In this document: positions 30,417 through 38,022 of the stretch, piece after piece
How the letters are laid out: each line of letters opens with the position of its first letter
How positions within the stretch are numbered: position 1 is the stretch's first letter
Source of the DNA: Spirosoma fluviale
Lineage (GTDB): Bacteria; Bacteroidota; Bacteroidia; Cytophagales; Spirosomataceae
Reading direction: 5' to 3'
Assembly (NCBI RefSeq): GCF_900230225.1
Contig: NZ_OCNH01000003.1
Span: forward strand, 1,178,001 to 1,242,000
Length of the DNA stretch: 64,000 bases
Notes under the pieces: generated by a model
Database searches by the model: none
Told to the model about the DNA's origin: nothing
Seen by the model: only the letters and a program-made list of their open reading frames with translations
Made by a program: the position numbers and the translations under genes

Positions 30417-31288
30417 GCCCAGATCATACTAATGACGCCCATGAGCATAATTAGTTTGCAGAGGTTGCTAAGGTAGCCGAAATCGCGCCGGGTGTCGGCT
30501 ATGATGAGCCGGTAGGTCAGCCAGGCTATTGGGAGTAATAGAAGACTAAAAATAAAGGTAAGGCGTATGTTGTTTAGGGAGTTGGCAATGATGAAGAGGC
30601 TCAACAGGAAAACCCCGATCAAAGCATACAGCAGGTATTTTGTTCGGCGAAGTCCCCAGATGATTGGCAACGTTCGGCAACCGAAACGAGCATCGCCCCG
30701 AACGTCCTGCATGTCTTTTATGATCTCCCGAATAAAGGAAATACCAAAGGAGAACAGGGCATAGATAAGAATCATACCCGTGTTTTGCCGGTAATAAACA
30801 GCCAGAATAATGAGGGAGAGGGCCGTCAAAAGCGAAATGACCAGGTTGCCAATGGCTGGCTGACGCTTGAACTGGGCCGAGTAAAACCACAAAAGAGATA
30901 CGGACAGAACATCGGCTACGAAAACCCATTTACTCAAATACAAACCGATCAGGCAGCCTACTACGTTAAGCATCTGGTGTACGCCCATAGCCACCCGCCG
31001 TTTCAGGTATCGCCCGATTACCACCCGCTCCGGTTTGTTGATCAGGTCAATCTTTATGTCGAAGTAATCATTGATGATGTATCCGGCGGCTGCAATACAG
31101 ACGGTCGACAATGAAAGAAGCCACAGCGTAGGGTCGGTCAGGCACTTGAGAGCCTCCGTTTTAGGGCCAACCAGAAACACGCGCGCCAGAAATTGCGTCA
31201 ATACAACAATCAGTAAATTCTGCACCCGAATAAGGCGCAGAAAACCGGACGTAAACGCTGAGAGAGGAATGGACTGGCGAGCCACCAT
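30413..31288 (-). CDS. UbiA-family prenyltransferase
   Basis: Polytopic membrane prenyltransferase of about 291 residues with both Asp-rich, Mg-binding motifs: INDYFDIKIDLINKPERVVIG (NDxxD) and EIIKDMQDVRGDARFGCRTLPI (DxxxD type). This version resembles geranylgeranylglycerol-phosphate synthases and related lipid prenyltransferases of Bacteroidota more than UbiA or MenA proper. The acceptor is unproven. The open frame extends to 31342, but a TATTTTTG -7 element lies at 31303-31310 on this strand, so ATG 31288 (MVARQSIPLS) is taken as start, 14 bases after the element. Confidence 0.85.
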   Translation of the reverse strand: MVARQSIPLSAFTSGFLRLIRVQNLLIVVLTQFLARVFLVGPKTEALKCLTDPTLWLLSLSTVCIAAAGYIINDYFDIKIDLINKPERVVIGRYLKRRVAMGVHQMLNVVGCLIGLYLSKWVFVADVLSVSLLWFYSAQFKRQPAIGNLVISLLTALSLIILAVYYRQNTGMILIYALFSFGISFIREIIKDMQDVRGDARFGCRTLPIIWGLRRTKYLLYALIGVFLLSLFIIANSLNNIRLTFIFSLLLLPIAWLTYRLIIADTRRDFGYLSNLCKLIMLMGVISMIWA

Positions 31289-31302
31289 AACTGAATTTTT
31301 AT

Positions 31303-31310
31303 CAAAAATA
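31303..31310 (-). promoter_or_regulatory. -7 promoter element of the UbiA-type gene
   Basis: Perfect TAnnTTTG (TATTTTTG on the - strand). It lies within the longest reading frame of the downstream gene and so decides its start at 31288. No clear -33 TTTG is seen at the usual distance. Confidence 0.5.
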
Positions 31311-31456
31311 GGAATTTTGAACGCAGGAAGAAAGGTACTCAATTAGGTAGAGATGGGGAAATGGTAATAAAAACTAGTCCTTAACATCGTCTTTCATCGT
31401 TTAGGGATTCTTTTTACTCGTGTTTGTTGTTGAGAGACAAACTCGTTCTCTCACGC

Positions 31457-32596
31457 ATGAAAATTGGCATTGTGTGCTACCCAACCTTTGGTGGCAGTGG
31501 TGTTGTCGCCACTGAACTTGGCAAAGGGTTGGCCAAAAATGGCCACCAGATTCATTTCATTACCTATCAGCAACCACCCCGGCTCGATTTTTTTAACGAA
31601 AACGTTTTTTACCACGAAGTAAATATACCATCGTACCCGCTGTTCCAGTACGCGCCCTATGAGTCGGCGCTGGCGAGTGCGATGGTTAACGTTGTTTTAA
31701 ACGAAGACGTTGATCTGCTGCACGTTCACTACGCCATTCCGCACGCATCGGCTGCGTACATGGCCAAAATGATCCTGCGCTCGCAGGGACGAAATGTGCC
31801 TGTGGTAACAACCCTGCATGGTACGGATATTACGCTGGTGGGAAAAGACGCGTCTTATGAGCCGGTTGTTACGTTCAGCATCAATGAGTCGGATGGGGTA
31901 ACGTCGGTGTCGGAGAATTTGCGGGAGGATACCTACAAACACTTTAATGTTCACCGCGAAATTGAAGTTATTCCCAACTTCATCGACCTGAGCCGGTTCA
32001 AGCGTCAGCAAAAAGAACACTTCAAAAAGGCGATCTGCCCCAACGGCGAAAAGCTGATTGTACACACGTCCAATTTTCGGCGGGTAAAGCGCATTGACGA
32101 TGCCGTGATGATGTTTTACCACATTCAGCAGCAAACACCTGCGAAGCTCCTGCTCGTGGGCGATGGTCCCGAACGGGCTCGTATTGAGCGGCTGGTACGC
32201 GACCTCGGCATATATGATCAGGTGCGGTTTCTGGGAAAACTGGATGCGGTGGAAGAAGTACTATCGGTAGCCGATCTGTTCGTGATGCCCTCTGAAAATG
32301 AGAGCTTTGGCCTGGCTGCGCTGGAAGCTCTCGCCTGCGAAGTTCCCCTGATAACCTCAAACGCCGGTGGTTTGCCCGAATTGAATATTCAGGGTGTTAC
32401 CGGCTTTCTGAGTCCGGTTGGCGACGTAGCCGATATGGTCAAAAACGCACTCTATGTATTGGATGATGCCAACCTGCCCACCTTTAAGGAGAACGCACTG
32501 GCACGGGCTAAAGAATTCGAGTTGTCGCGTATTTTGCCTCTTTATGAAGCTCATTATGAACGGGTATTACAGGCTACACAGCCGCTGGTTTCCTGA
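31457..32596 (+). CDS. bshA: N-acetyl-alpha-D-glucosaminyl L-malate synthase
   Basis: GT-B retaining glycosyltransferase (GT4) that joins GlcNAc from UDP-GlcNAc to L-malate, the first step of bacillithiol synthesis. ATG 31457 gives the family N-terminus MKIGIVCYPTFGGSGVVATELGKGLA; 379 residues in all. Further marks are HFITYQQPPRL, LLHVHYAIPHASAAYMAK, TTLHGTDITLVG, VIPNFIDLSRF, and the donor-binding MPSENESFGLAALEALACEVPLI. The other bsh genes are not in the window. Bacillithiol use is common in Bacteroidota. Confidence 0.95.
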   Translation: MKIGIVCYPTFGGSGVVATELGKGLAKNGHQIHFITYQQPPRLDFFNENVFYHEVNIPSYPLFQYAPYESALASAMVNVVLNEDVDLLHVHYAIPHASAAYMAKMILRSQGRNVPVVTTLHGTDITLVGKDASYEPVVTFSINESDGVTSVSENLREDTYKHFNVHREIEVIPNFIDLSRFKRQQKEHFKKAICPNGEKLIVHTSNFRRVKRIDDAVMMFYHIQQQTPAKLLLVGDGPERARIERLVRDLGIYDQVRFLGKLDAVEEVLSVADLFVMPSENESFGLAALEALACEVPLITSNAGGLPELNIQGVTGFLSPVGDVADMVKNALYVLDDANLPTFKENALARAKEFELSRILPLYEAHYERVLQATQPLVS

Positions 32597-32723
32597 ACTT
32601 ATTTAAACATCGGTGTCTGTTAATCAGTTTTTCTGTCGGCCCTCCCGATGAAGGTATCTGACCATAAAGTAAATCGCGCTCTACGGCCGACGGTCAATGC
32701 CCCGGAGTAAATTATACATCTGA

Positions 32724-34061
32724 ATGAATCCAAACATACCGCAAACCGATCGCAAGCGTATTGTTATTGTTGGTGCTGGTTTTGGTGGCCTGAAACTGGC
32801 CCGCTACCTGTCGCGCCGGAAAGAGTTTCAGGTGGTGTTACTGAACCGGCAGAACTACCACGAGTTTCAGCCGCTTTATTACCAGGTGGCTACCGCTGGT
32901 TTGGAAGCCAACTCTATTTTGTTCCCGCTACGGGCTGTGTTTGGCGATTGTAAGAACGTTCATATCCGGGTGACCAATGTTACGGGCGTTCGTCCGGCTG
33001 ATAAAGCCGTGGATACAGAACTGGGACCCGTTACGTATGATTATCTTGTGATGGCCACCGGTGCCGACACCAACTTCTTCAACCAGCAGAATATTATTGA
33101 AAAAGCCCTGCCCATGAAGTCGGTAGCCGAAGCCATTGCCTTGCGGAACCGGATGCTGCAAAACTTTGAAGATGCACTCAGTGTGGAAACCCTCGATGAG
33201 CGGGAAGGACTAATGGACGTGGTGGTGGTAGGCGGTGGACCAACGGGCGTTGAGCTGTGTGGAACACTGGCAGAGATGCGTAAAACGGTACTGCCAAGTG
33301 ACTACCCAGAGCTGGATTTCAAGATGATGGATATATATCTCATCGAGTCGGGAGGGGAGTTGCTGGGTCCAATGTCCGTACAGTCGCAGCAGCATTCGCT
33401 CGATTATTTGCAGAAGCTGGGCGTAAACGTTCGGCTCAATACACGGGTCAAGGATTTCGACGGGCGTGTGGTAACCATGAACGACGGCACTACGCTGCGG
33501 ACAAACAACCTGATCTGGGCGGCTGGTGTAAAGGCTAATCCATTGGCAGGTCTACCGCCGGAAGTGCTGGGCCGTGGTGGTCGCATTCTCGTAAACCGCT
33601 ATAACCAGGTTCAGGGGTTTACGAATGTTTTTGCTATTGGGGATGTTGCGCTGATGACGGAAGAGAAATGGCCCAACGGTCACCCGCAAATTGCTCAGCC
33701 CGCCATTCAGCAAGGTAAGCACCTCGCAAAAAATATGATTCGCTGGGCTAAGAGCGAGCCACCCGTTGAGTTTACGTATCGTGATCTGGGCACCATGGCG
33801 ACCATTGGGCGGGGCTTAGCGGTAGTCGACTTGCCTTTTTTGAAGTTTCAGGGATTCTTTGCGTGGATAACGTGGTTATTTGTCCATCTGATGTCGATTG
33901 TTGGCGTAAAAAACCGACTGGCCATCTTTCTGAACTGGATGTTTAATTACCTGACGTATAATAATTCACTCCGACTTATTATTCGCCAGAAGCTTCCCAA
34001 AGGCAATATGGCTGCCATGCAGGAGAAACTATCTGATCAGCTAGAGGTTAGTAAAACATAA
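32724..34061 (+). CDS. ndh: type II NADH dehydrogenase
   Basis: Membrane-associated flavoenzyme that passes electrons from NADH to quinone without pumping protons. 445 residues: FAD-binding IVIVGAGFGGLKLARYL, YHEFQPLYYQVATAGLE, second Rossmann motif VVVVGGGPTGVELCGTLAEM, NNLIWAAGVKANPL, and FAIGDVALM for the FAD end. The C-terminal part has an amphipathic, membrane-anchoring stretch (FLKFQGFFAWITWLFVHLM) and ends in a basic tail. Stand-alone gene with a 12-bp stem terminator two bases after its stop. Confidence 0.92.
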   Translation: MNPNIPQTDRKRIVIVGAGFGGLKLARYLSRRKEFQVVLLNRQNYHEFQPLYYQVATAGLEANSILFPLRAVFGDCKNVHIRVTNVTGVRPADKAVDTELGPVTYDYLVMATGADTNFFNQQNIIEKALPMKSVAEAIALRNRMLQNFEDALSVETLDEREGLMDVVVVGGGPTGVELCGTLAEMRKTVLPSDYPELDFKMMDIYLIESGGELLGPMSVQSQQHSLDYLQKLGVNVRLNTRVKDFDGRVVTMNDGTTLRTNNLIWAAGVKANPLAGLPPEVLGRGGRILVNRYNQVQGFTNVFAIGDVALMTEEKWPNGHPQIAQPAIQQGKHLAKNMIRWAKSEPPVEFTYRDLGTMATIGRGLAVVDLPFLKFQGFFAWITWLFVHLMSIVGVKNRLAIFLNWMFNYLTYNNSLRLIIRQKLPKGNMAAMQEKLSDQLEVSKT

Positions 34062-34063
34062 AT

Positions 34064-34092
34064 TACGATAGTAAAATTGGTTTACTATCGTA
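34064..34092 (+). terminator. 12-bp stem after ndh
   Basis: TACGATAGTAAA (34064-34075) and TTTACTATCGTA (34081-34092) pair perfectly around a five-base loop, immediately after the ndh stop. A TATTTTTG -7 element follows at 34115-34122 and probably serves the fatty acid hydroxylase gene. Confidence 0.7.
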
Positions 34093-34156
34093 CCCAACAA
34101 AATCGATTTCGTTTTATTTTTGTGCCAGTATTACTCTTTGTTAATGTTCTTTCTCT

Positions 34157-34804
34157 ATGGAATCAACTACTGAAAAGCTGCAAACCATGGCCGGTCATGG
34201 AAAAACCCGGCCTAAAAATAGCGGTAGTAAAAAGCTATTCGACAATCCAATTCTTGAAGCCCTTTCGCGGACGCACATTATGGTCCCGATCTCGATGTGG
34301 CTTATTTTGTCGGCATTTTTAGGGTGGTACGCGTTTACTTATACAGACATGGGTACCAGCATGATTGCGACCCTGTTTTTCACTGGATTGCTTGTGTTCT
34401 CCCTGTTTGAATACGTTCTGCACCGGTATCTTTATCACCTCACCCCGTCAACTCCCCAGCGGGCCAAGATTCAGTACACCTTTCATGGTATTCACCACGA
34501 ATATCCGAAAGACAAGACCCGTCTGGCAATGCCTCCTGCGCTGGCAATCTTTGTAGCCGGTGGTTTCTTCGGCCTGTTCTTTCTGCTGATGGGCGAAGCG
34601 GCTTATGCCTTCTTCCCTGGTTTTCTGGTTGGTTATTCCGGTTATCTGGCGGTACACTTTATCGTTCACGCCTATGCACCCCCGAAGAACTTCTTTAAGG
34701 TTTTGTGGATAAACCACAGCGTACACCACTATAAGAATCCAGAGAGCAACTACGGCGTATCGTCGCCATTCTGGGATTATGTATTTGGTTCGTTCCAGAA
34801 ATAA
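34157..34804 (+). CDS. fatty acid hydroxylase/sterol desaturase family protein
   Basis: Integral membrane di-iron oxygenase, 215 residues with four hydrophobic stretches. All histidine clusters of the family are visible: HRYLYH, HGIHHEYP, HFIVH and NHSVHHY. The size and the FEYVLHRYLYHL...HGIHHEYPKDK pattern resemble fatty acid 2-hydroxylases, which hydroxylate the acyl chain of sphingolipids; Spirosoma-type bacteria make sphingolipids, so that role is plausible. ATG 34157 is the start that matches; the preceding frame (34077) belongs to no gene. Confidence 0.88.
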   Translation: MESTTEKLQTMAGHGKTRPKNSGSKKLFDNPILEALSRTHIMVPISMWLILSAFLGWYAFTYTDMGTSMIATLFFTGLLVFSLFEYVLHRYLYHLTPSTPQRAKIQYTFHGIHHEYPKDKTRLAMPPALAIFVAGGFFGLFFLLMGEAAYAFFPGFLVGYSGYLAVHFIVHAYAPPKNFFKVLWINHSVHHYKNPESNYGVSSPFWDYVFGSFQK

Positions 34805-34822
34805 GTTGAAAAATATCTCAAC

Positions 34823-34857
34823 AAAAATCCCCTGAAGCTCGGCTTCAGGGGATTTTT
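34823..34857 (+). terminator. intrinsic terminator, 16-bp stem
   Basis: 34823-34838 and 34842-34857 are perfect reverse complements with a three-base loop and A/T runs at the ends, 19 bases after the hydroxylase stop. Confidence 0.9.
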
Positions 34858-34864
34858 TATGTAC

Positions 34865-34958
34865 CCACGTACCCACGGGCTTCAGCCCGTGTTTTCCTTT
34901 AACCAATAAGTGTTTATTATTTAGAACAAAACACGGGCTGAAGCCCGTGGGTACGTGG
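34865..34958. repeat. 31-bp inverted repeat with self-folding arms
   Basis: 34865-34895 and 34928-34958 are perfect reverse complements around a 32-base AT-rich loop. Each arm contains its own small palindrome (CACGGGCTTCAGCCCGTG), so the element can fold as one long stem or as two hairpins, like a REP/BIME. It starts eight bases after a conventional terminator and ends two bases before the MazG-like gene stop, serving that gene's 3' end. The core word resembles part of the repeat at 12385. Confidence 0.8.
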
Positions 34959-34960
34959 CG

Positions 34961-35299
34961 CTACTTTAACTTCTCGTTATCCAGATGCCTCGTTGCATCT
35001 CTGCTGTTCTTCTTGTCGAGATTTTTCTGAAAGGCTTCGGTCAGGTCAACGCCGGTTTGGTTGGCCAGGCAGATCAGCACCCATAACACGTCGGCAAGTT
35101 CATCGCCGAGGTCTTTGTTCTTATCGGACTCTTTTTCGGATTGCTCGCCGTATCGACGGGCTATGATTCGGGCTACTTCGCCAACTTCTTCGGTGAGCTG
35201 GGCCATGTTGGTCAGTTCGTTGAAATAGCGAACCCCAACAGTTTTAATCCAGTCGTCAACGGTAATCTGGGCGTCTTTTATCGTCATGGTTTTTGTCAT
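34961..35299 (-). CDS. MazG-like nucleotide pyrophosphohydrolase
   Basis: 112-residue all-alpha NTP pyrophosphatase. Metal-binding motif: LTEEVGEVARIIARRYGEQ (ExxE) and later DLGDELADVLWVLICLANQTG (ExxD type). The family hydrolyses (d)NTPs, often damaged ones. The ATG at 35299 lies inside the arm of a 26-bp inverted repeat; the next Met (MTIKDAQITVDDW, 35287) is a possible start free of that stem. Downstream of an M16 peptidase gene on the same strand. Confidence 0.88.
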   Translation of the reverse strand: MTKTMTIKDAQITVDDWIKTVGVRYFNELTNMAQLTEEVGEVARIIARRYGEQSEKESDKNKDLGDELADVLWVLICLANQTGVDLTEAFQKNLDKKNSRDATRHLDNEKLK

Positions 35300-35384
35300 G
35301 CTGACGAAGGAAGCATCTTCGGACCAGCAAACGTTTTTAGCTATCTATGAGTAGCCTACCGAAGATGCTTCCTTCGTCAGCATG
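35297..35384 (-). repeat. 26-bp inverted repeat touching the MazG-like start codon
   Basis: 35297-35322 and 35359-35384 are perfect reverse complements around a 36-base loop. On the - strand it lies ten bases after the M16 peptidase stop (35394), and its last three bases are the first ATG of the MazG-like gene. It may end the peptidase transcript, mask the start codon, or both. Confidence 0.7.
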
Positions 35385-35393
35385 GCAAAAGCA

Positions 35394-36629
35394 TCATTTC
35401 TCCGGTACAAACGTGAGCGAACTGAACTGGCTTTCGTCGAAGACCTCCTGCGCCAGTGATTGCAACTGCCCGGCGGTTACGGATTTAATATCGTTGAAAA
35501 TATCGTTCAGGGCTTCGACACGGTCGATATCGAGCAGACTTTTGGCCATCATGAGCATAAAGCTGTTGTTGCTTTCTTCAGCCATAGCCAGCTGCCCAAT
35601 AAGCTGCTCTTTCGTTTGGTGCAGTTGCAGGGTTGTGAGCGGTTGTTCGCGCAGTCGTTTCAACTCTTTGCCGATCAGCGATTGGGCTTTGTCCACTTTT
35701 TTGGGGTCGGTGCCGAAGTAAATACCCAGAAAACCGGTGTCCAGATAGGGCGTGTAACTGGCGTCGATGGAGTAAACGAGCCCGTATTTTTCGCGCAGGT
35801 TCAGGTTGAGCCGGGAGTTCATACCCGGACCGCCCAGGAGGTTGACGAGCATAAAAAACGGGAGTCGCCGGGGGTCGGTCAGGCCGTAGGCGGGTCGGCC
35901 TATGGCGCATTGCGCCTGAGTAATGGGTCTTTCGACACGTGTCTGACGGGGTACATAATCCGTAGGCTTCTTCCGCTGGCGTGCCGAGTGCTGGGCCGGT
36001 ACCTCACGAAAGTATTTTTCGGCTACTTTTACAACCTGTTTAAACGGTAACTTGCTGACCGACGCAAACACAATCCGGCTGGTATCGTAATTCTGAGCGA
36101 TGAACTGCTGTAGGTCTTCGCGCCGGAACGAACCAACGGTTTCGGTAGTGCCGAGAATGTTGCCGCCGAGGGCGTGATTCGGAAAAACCAGTTCATCGAA
36201 ATCATCCTGAATAGCATCTTCGGGCGAATCGTAATACATTGCCATTTCTTCGAGAATGACGCCCCGTTCGCGCTCGATTTGTTTCTCGGGGAAAATCGAA
36301 TGAAACGTAATGTCGGCGAGAAGTTCGGTTGCTTTCTCAAAATGGGCATCGAGAACCGAGGCATGAAAACATACCTTTTCTTTTGTTGTATAGGCGTTTA
36401 ATTCGCCCCCAATGTTTTCTAAACGTGTTATGATGTGGTAGGATTTTCGTTTCTCCGTACCTTTGAAGGCCATATGCTCCCAGAAGTGGGCCAGTCCCTG
36501 CTGTTGTGGTTGTTCGTCGCGGCTGCCGATGTCGAGCATAATACCACAGTGGGCAATCTGGGTATGTGGCATCTGCTTATGCGCAATCCGAATTCCGTTG
36601 GGCAACGTGTATACTTCGTAATCTTCCAT
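35394..36629 (-). CDS. M16 family (pitrilysin-type) zinc peptidase
   Basis: 411-residue M16B-type metallopeptidase without signal peptide. The inverted zinc motif HxxEH is His48-Phe-Trp-Glu51-His52 in GLAHFWEHMAFKGTEKR, with the distal ligand Glu128 in ERGVILEEMA at the expected distance. NIGGELNAYTTKE and the second-half NLLGGPGMNSRLNLNLREKYGLVYS match processing-peptidase relatives. It probably degrades peptides in the cytoplasm, or the periplasm if exported by another route. Divergent from the glycosyltransferase gene, only 28 bases apart. Confidence 0.92.
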   Translation of the reverse strand: MEDYEVYTLPNGIRIAHKQMPHTQIAHCGIMLDIGSRDEQPQQQGLAHFWEHMAFKGTEKRKSYHIITRLENIGGELNAYTTKEKVCFHASVLDAHFEKATELLADITFHSIFPEKQIERERGVILEEMAMYYDSPEDAIQDDFDELVFPNHALGGNILGTTETVGSFRREDLQQFIAQNYDTSRIVFASVSKLPFKQVVKVAEKYFREVPAQHSARQRKKPTDYVPRQTRVERPITQAQCAIGRPAYGLTDPRRLPFFMLVNLLGGPGMNSRLNLNLREKYGLVYSIDASYTPYLDTGFLGIYFGTDPKKVDKAQSLIGKELKRLREQPLTTLQLHQTKEQLIGQLAMAEESNNSFMLMMAKSLLDIDRVEALNDIFNDIKSVTAGQLQSLAQEVFDESQFSSLTFVPEK

Positions 36630-36657
36630 TCTTAGCTTTTACGCATTGAGCGTACTA

Positions 36658-37716
36658 ATGATAACCGCTACCAATCCGCCCCGGTTCCTGATTATCCAAA
36701 CCGCTTTCATCGGTGATGTAATTCTGGCTACAGCCATGCTCGAACAACTGCACGAGGCCTACCCCACGGCGGTGTTGGATCTATTGGTTCGCAAAGGTAA
36801 TGAGGGTTTGCTGGCCAATCATCCCTTTCTGAACGAAGTACTGATCTGGGATAAAAAGGGAACCGGAGGGCCGTTTGCCAAATATAGAAACCTATGGCAG
36901 TTACTGGACGTCATCCGCGGCCATCAGTATACGGCTGTGTTCAATTTACAACGCTATGCCACAACGGGTATGCTCACTGTTCTGTCAAATGCCGAGATGA
37001 CCATTGGGTTCGATAAAAATCCGCTGGCGCGTTTCTATACGCATCAGGTTGAGCACCGCTTTGAGCCGGGAGTACACGAAGTAGACCGAAATGCGGGCCT
37101 GTTGCGGGCGTTAGGCGTAAGGGGCGGGTTTGTGCGCCGACCCAAGCTGTATCCTTCTCAGGCCGATTATCAGGCTGTAAAGCCCTACCAGCATCATCCG
37201 TACATCTGCATTGCTCCCATGTCGGTCTGGTTTACCAAGCAATATCCGGTTGAGCGGTGGATCGAACTGATTCAATTACTTCCCGAAACGACAACCGTCT
37301 ATTTATTGGGTGCCCCCACCGATGCGTCGGCCTGCGAGGCCATCCGGGCTAAAACCGAACCGGGCAGGAACGTGGTTAGTCTGGCGGGAAAACTCAGTTT
37401 GCTGCAATCGGCGGCTCTGCAACAGAATGCGGTTATGAATTATGTGAACGACTCGGCCCCGCTGCATTTGTGCTCAGCCATGAACGCACCGACAACCGCC
37501 ATTTTTTGCTCCACGGTACCCGAATTTGGCTTTGGCCCGTTGGCCGATGTGTCTCGCGTGGTGCAAACGCCCGAGCAACTGGATTGTAAACCCTGTAGTT
37601 TACACGGTCGTCTGCGCTGCCCGCTGGGGCATTTTGCGTGTGCCTGGGGTATTCGACTTGACGAATTGGCGAATCTAAGCAGGCAGAAATCCGACCAGCC
37701 TGATTCTATCATCTGA
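36658..37716 (+). CDS. glycosyltransferase family 9 (heptosyltransferase-type)
   Basis: Cytosolic GT-B enzyme of about 352 residues. ATG 36658 (MITATNPPRFLIIQTAFIGDVILATAMLEQL) is used; the longer frame begins with a TTG. GT9 marks are LIIQTAFIGD (the R/QxxxxGD donor loop), VFNLQRYATTGML, IAPMSVWFTKQYPVERWIELI, LGAPTD, and the C-terminal NAVMNYVNDSAPLHLCSAM. It likely adds a heptose or similar sugar to lipopolysaccharide core; rfaE2 at 48537-49016 shows that the heptose-nucleotide pathway exists here. Stand-alone. Confidence 0.88.
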   Translation: MITATNPPRFLIIQTAFIGDVILATAMLEQLHEAYPTAVLDLLVRKGNEGLLANHPFLNEVLIWDKKGTGGPFAKYRNLWQLLDVIRGHQYTAVFNLQRYATTGMLTVLSNAEMTIGFDKNPLARFYTHQVEHRFEPGVHEVDRNAGLLRALGVRGGFVRRPKLYPSQADYQAVKPYQHHPYICIAPMSVWFTKQYPVERWIELIQLLPETTTVYLLGAPTDASACEAIRAKTEPGRNVVSLAGKLSLLQSAALQQNAVMNYVNDSAPLHLCSAMNAPTTAIFCSTVPEFGFGPLADVSRVVQTPEQLDCKPCSLHGRLRCPLGHFACAWGIRLDELANLSRQKSDQPDSII

Positions 37717-37863
37717 TCGAACGGATCTTCACTCTTAGTCAGGATTTCTGAAGCTAACAGCCCCGGCTAGCTACAAATGCATCTTTGTATTTATATTTTA
37801 TTTGGATAATATTGGTTTATTGGAATTATATAGAATACAAAATCATTTATTGCAGAATAATAG

Positions 37864-37894
37864 TTGACAGTAGACCCGCAATAATATATATTTG
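37864..37894 (+). promoter_or_regulatory. promoter for the exported aminotransferase gene
   Basis: TTG (37864-37866) and TATATTTG (37887-37894) spaced by 20 bases fit the Bacteroidota promoter closely. They lie in the otherwise empty, AT-rich 306-bp gap 37717-38022, 128 bases ahead of the start, leaving a long 5' leader in which I see no known riboswitch. Confidence 0.65.
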
Positions 37895-38022
37895 ATCTGT
37901 CAGTGCTGGTTGTAGGCAAACGTCAGTTGATTTCGACTCACTTACCCGGTTTTGTGAGCCATTGACAAGTCAATAATCTATTCTTAACTCATCTATCGAT
38001 ACGGTAAGACCAACCCCTTGTT

